Shown piece after piece: positions 33,173 to 35,329 of a stretch of DNA of 35,329 nt. Within the stretch, counting starts at the first letter, position 1, and each line of letters starts with the position of its first letter. This DNA is from Candidatus Limivivens intestinipullorum (GTDB taxonomy: Bacteria; Bacillota; Clostridia; Lachnospirales; Lachnospiraceae): NCBI GenBank assembly GCA_018711185.1, contig DVIQ01000109.1, positions 1 through 35,329 of the forward strand, given 5' to 3'. The notes under the pieces are model-generated. The model saw nothing but the letters and a program-made list of their open reading frames with translations. It did no database searches and was not told the DNA's origin. Both the position numbers and the translations under genes were made by a program.

Positions 33173-34294
33173 ATGCAGGTCAGCAGCGTAATGGAAATCA
33201 AACAGAAAAACAGAAACCGTATTTACCGGCTTATCCTGGAAAGAGGCAGGATTTCCAAACAGGAGATTGCCTATGCTCTGGGCCTGAGTCTGCCCACAGT
33301 GACGCAGAATCTTGTGAGGCTCCAGGAGGAGGGACTTATCGGAGAGGATGGAACCTTTGACTCCACAGGGGGCAGGCGGGCCAGATGCCTGACCTGTCTG
33401 TCCAGAGCCAGAGTCGCCTTTGGGATCGATATTACGCAGAACCATGTGACCATAGCCGCAGCGGACCTGAAAGGAGAAATCGTAGATTATGAGCGGGTCA
33501 GCGTTCGCCGGCGCCGGCAGGAGGAGTATATTGGGATTATCCGGGAAGGAATTTCCGGCCTTATGGAGAAAAATCATCTGGATTCCGGCCAGGTTCTGGG
33601 AGCCGGCGTGGCCCTTCCGGCGATTATCGGAGAAGAGGGCCGGACGATTCAGTATATGACGCTTCTGGATCTCCCGAAAGATTTCTATGAACGCCTTGGA
33701 GAGGCCATACCGTTTCCTTATCGCCTCTGCAATGACGCTAACGGCGCAGGATTCGGGGAGATGTGGAAGCGGAAAACCTCCTCTACCATGCTGTATCTTT
33801 TTTTGGGCGCCACGGTAGGCGGAGCGATTCTGAACAATGGGAGACTTTATGAGGGAGTCCACCAAAGGGCAGGGGAATTTGGCCATATGACCCTGGTCCC
33901 CGGCGGACGGCCCTGCTACTGCGGGAAACGCGGCTGTGTGGACAGCTATCTGGCATCCGGTGTTCTGACAGATTACACAGACGGGAGAATAGAAGAATTT
34001 TTCCGGCTTCTGGATGCCGGGGATGCCGAGTGCATCCGCCGATGGGAAGCGTACAAAGAGAACCTGGCCATCGTGATCAACAATCTCCAGTGCTTTTATG
34101 ATTGCCGGATCGTTCTGGGTGGCCATGTGGGCGGCTGTATTGAGCCCTATCTGGATGATATACGCAGTCTCGCTGCCCAAAGAAACACCCATTCCAGCCA
34201 GTGCGATTATGTGGAGGCCAGCATCCTGAAATGGGAAGCTCCGGCCATGGGCGCGGCCCTCCTTTATATCGATGAATTTGTTAAAAAAATCTAA
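33173..34294 (+). CDS. ROK-family transcriptional regulator (NagC/XylR type)
   Basis: Sugar-responsive repressor of 373 residues. An N-terminal winged helix (about 10-65; ISKQEIAYALGLSLPTVTQN) is followed by a ROK sugar-kinase-like domain. The zinc site is present: GEFGH, then CYCGKRGC (Cys248, Cys250, Cys255). The usual DxGGT phosphate loop is degenerate (GIDITQNH), so sugar kinase activity is unlikely. A GGAAAGGAG site lies 11 bases before the chosen ATG; a second in-frame ATG is at 33191. It is divergent from the polyol-type dehydrogenase gene and likely represses it and perhaps itself. Confidence 0.9.
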   Translation: MQVSSVMEIKQKNRNRIYRLILERGRISKQEIAYALGLSLPTVTQNLVRLQEEGLIGEDGTFDSTGGRRARCLTCLSRARVAFGIDITQNHVTIAAADLKGEIVDYERVSVRRRRQEEYIGIIREGISGLMEKNHLDSGQVLGAGVALPAIIGEEGRTIQYMTLLDLPKDFYERLGEAIPFPYRLCNDANGAGFGEMWKRKTSSTMLYLFLGATVGGAILNNGRLYEGVHQRAGEFGHMTLVPGGRPCYCGKRGCVDSYLASGVLTDYTDGRIEEFFRLLDAGDAECIRRWEAYKENLAIVINNLQCFYDCRIVLGGHVGGCIEPYLDDIRSLAAQRNTHSSQCDYVEASILKWEAPAMGAALLYIDEFVKKI

Positions 34295-34303
34295 AAAAAA
34301 CGG

Positions 34304-34332
34304 TTGACACGCACGGGAGCGTATAATATAAT
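34304..34332 (+). promoter_or_regulatory. Consensus promoter of rplM-rpsI
   Basis: TTGACA (34304-34309), a 17-base spacer, then TATAAT (34327-34332): an exact sigma-A consensus. An overlapping TATAAT at 34322-34327 is also possible, with 12-base spacing, and is less likely. Confidence 0.95.
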
Positions 34333-34338
34333 ATTTCA

Positions 34339-34426
34339 ATGTGACGAAGTTTGTAGACGCATAATCCAAGCCCCGGTAATGGCGTTTTACGATAGAAGCA
34401 TTTAAGATTTTCAAGGAGGTAAACCC
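34339..34426 (+). ncRNA. Candidate ribosomal protein L13 leader RNA
   Basis: An 88-base leader between the promoter and rplM. ACGC (34357-34360) can pair with GCGT (34382-34385), enclosing a GCCCCGG-containing loop. An AAGGAGG ribosome binding site lies at its end. L13 leaders that let the protein regulate its own operon are known in Bacilli and Clostridia; the placement fits, but I cannot confirm the consensus structure by eye. Confidence 0.5.
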
Positions 34427-34855
34427 ATGAACACTTTTATGGCTAATCCAGCTAAGATTGAGAGAAAATGGTATGTAGTTGACGCTGCCGGTTGTACATT
34501 AGGACGTTTGGCATCAGAAGTGGCAAAGATTCTGAGAGGAAAGAATAAGCCGGAATTCACCCCCCATGTTGACACCGGCGATTATGTAATCGTTATCAAC
34601 GCTGAGAAGGTAAGCTTTACAGGAAAGAAACTGGATCAGAAGATTTATTATCATCATTCCGATTATGTTGGCGGTATGAAGGAGACTACTCTGCGTGAGA
34701 TGTTGGACAAGAAACCGGAAAAGGTAGTCGAGCTGGCCGTAAAAGGCATGCTTCCCAAAGGACCTCTGGGAAGACAGATGATCACCAAGCTTCATGTGTA
34801 TGCCGGACCTGAGCACAACCATCAGGCTCAGAAGCCGGAAACATTAACGTTTTAA
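34427..34855 (+). CDS. rplM: 50S ribosomal protein L13
   Basis: Large-subunit protein of 142 residues that binds 23S rRNA early in assembly. Conserved blocks are [50 protein letters not shown] and [11 protein letters not shown]. Full length, with AAGGAGG before the ATG. First gene of the L13-S9 operon; rpsI follows after 16 bases. Confidence 0.98.
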   Translation: MNTFMANPAKIERKWYVVDAAGCTLGRLASEVAKILRGKNKPEFTPHVDTGDYVIVINAEKVSFTGKKLDQKIYYHHSDYVGGMKETTLREMLDKKPEKVVELAVKGMLPKGPLGRQMITKLHVYAGPEHNHQAQKPETLTF

Positions 34856-34871
34856 TAGGAGGTAAAGGACA

Positions 34872-35264
34872 TTGGCTACAGAAAAATTCTACGGTACAGG
34901 AAGAAGAAAGAAATCCATCGCAAGAGTATACCTGGTACCCGGTACCGGTAAGGTAACCATCAATAAGAGAGACATTGACGAGTATCTGGGACTGGAGACC
35001 CTGAAGCTGATCGTTCGTCAGCCTCTGGTTGCTACAGAGACCGTTGACAAGTTCGATGTACTGGTAAACGTACACGGCGGCGGAACCAGCGGACAGGCAG
35101 GCGCTATCCGTCACGGCATCGCGAGAGCACTGGTTCACGCGGATGTAGATTACAGACCCGTTCTCAAGAAAGCAGGTTTCCTGACCCGCGATCCGAGAAT
35201 GAAAGAGAGAAAGAAGTACGGCCTCAAGGCTGCCCGTCGCGCTCCGCAGTTCAGCAAGCGCTAA
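34872..35264 (+). CDS. rpsI: 30S ribosomal protein S9
   Basis: Small-subunit protein of 130 residues, whose C-terminal tail reaches the P-site tRNA. It starts with TTG, confirmed by AGGAGG 13 bases before and by the conserved N-terminus [18 protein letters not shown]. The tail ends RRAPQFSKR, as in the family, with the final Lys-Arg intact. It is the last gene of the operon. The rare start codon may lower translation relative to rplM. Confidence 0.98.
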   Translation: MATEKFYGTGRRKKSIARVYLVPGTGKVTINKRDIDEYLGLETLKLIVRQPLVATETVDKFDVLVNVHGGGTSGQAGAIRHGIARALVHADVDYRPVLKKAGFLTRDPRMKERKKYGLKAARRAPQFSKR

Positions 35265-35282
35265 ACTTTATCAAAAGTGGTC

Positions 35283-35317
35283 AAAAACCCCGGAACTACG
35301 CGGTTTCCGGGGTTTTT
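35283..35317 (+). terminator. Terminator of rplM-rpsI
   Basis: AAAAACCCCGGAA (35283-35295) pairs with TTCCGGGGTTTTT (35305-35317): a 13-bp perfect stem ending in a T-run, 18 bases after the S9 stop. Confidence 0.95.
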
Positions 35318-35329
35318 CCTTTTCAAATG

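Noticed and set aside
33017-34414. A 465-codon minus-strand open frame opposite the ROK gene
   Set aside because: It would run antisense through the conserved zinc site of ROK and the consensus rplM promoter; no domain is seen.

Overview
The window looks like chromosomal DNA of an anaerobic Firmicute, most likely a Lachnospiraceae-type Clostridium. The reasons are strong AGGAGG ribosome binding sites, TTGACA/TATAAT promoters, an L25/Ctc protein, a TIGR04086-type membrane protein, a hybrid histidine kinase with a Lachnospiraceae-like layout, and an ECF-transporter/truA block with rplM-rpsI further along. This placement rests on protein character and gene order only; there is no rRNA or other marker to fix a species.

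Layout. (1) 1-4518: an M3 oligoendopeptidase and an AAC(6')-like acetyltransferase, then a terminator, then a MecA-like class B penicillin-binding protein whose promoter overlaps a perfect TACA-NN-TGTA palindrome of the BlaI/MecI/CopY operator type. (2) 4532-7841, minus strand: a hybrid sensor kinase and ribosomal protein L25. (3) 8158-11593: a small membrane protein, Rho with a repetitive disordered insertion, and ProC. (4) 11651-22846: a LacI-family regulator divergent from a maltodextrin/glycogen operon (binding protein, two permeases, type I pullulanase, glycogen debranching enzyme, phosphorylase). Together these import alpha-glucans, debranch them and release glucose-1-phosphate; no transport ATPase is encoded here. 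(5) 22916-27295: an SGNH hydrolase followed by EcfA1-EcfA2-EcfT and TruA. (6) 27547-31562: a LytTR regulator and GHKL kinase pair, a YhfC-like membrane protease and two tandemly duplicated lipoproteins. (7) 31641-34294: a zinc polyol-type dehydrogenase divergent from a ROK repressor. (8) 34304-35317: rplM-rpsI with a consensus promoter, a leader and a terminator.

The most interesting points are the BlaI/MecI-like operator on the PBP promoter, the 16-residue repeats in Rho's disordered insertion, a family of intergenic palindromic repeats built around ACAGTTCAG(C), and the kinase/protease/lipoprotein cassette lying between truA and rplM, which are usually close neighbours in Clostridia. Several intergenic palindromes sit exactly on or next to good promoters and are likely operators.
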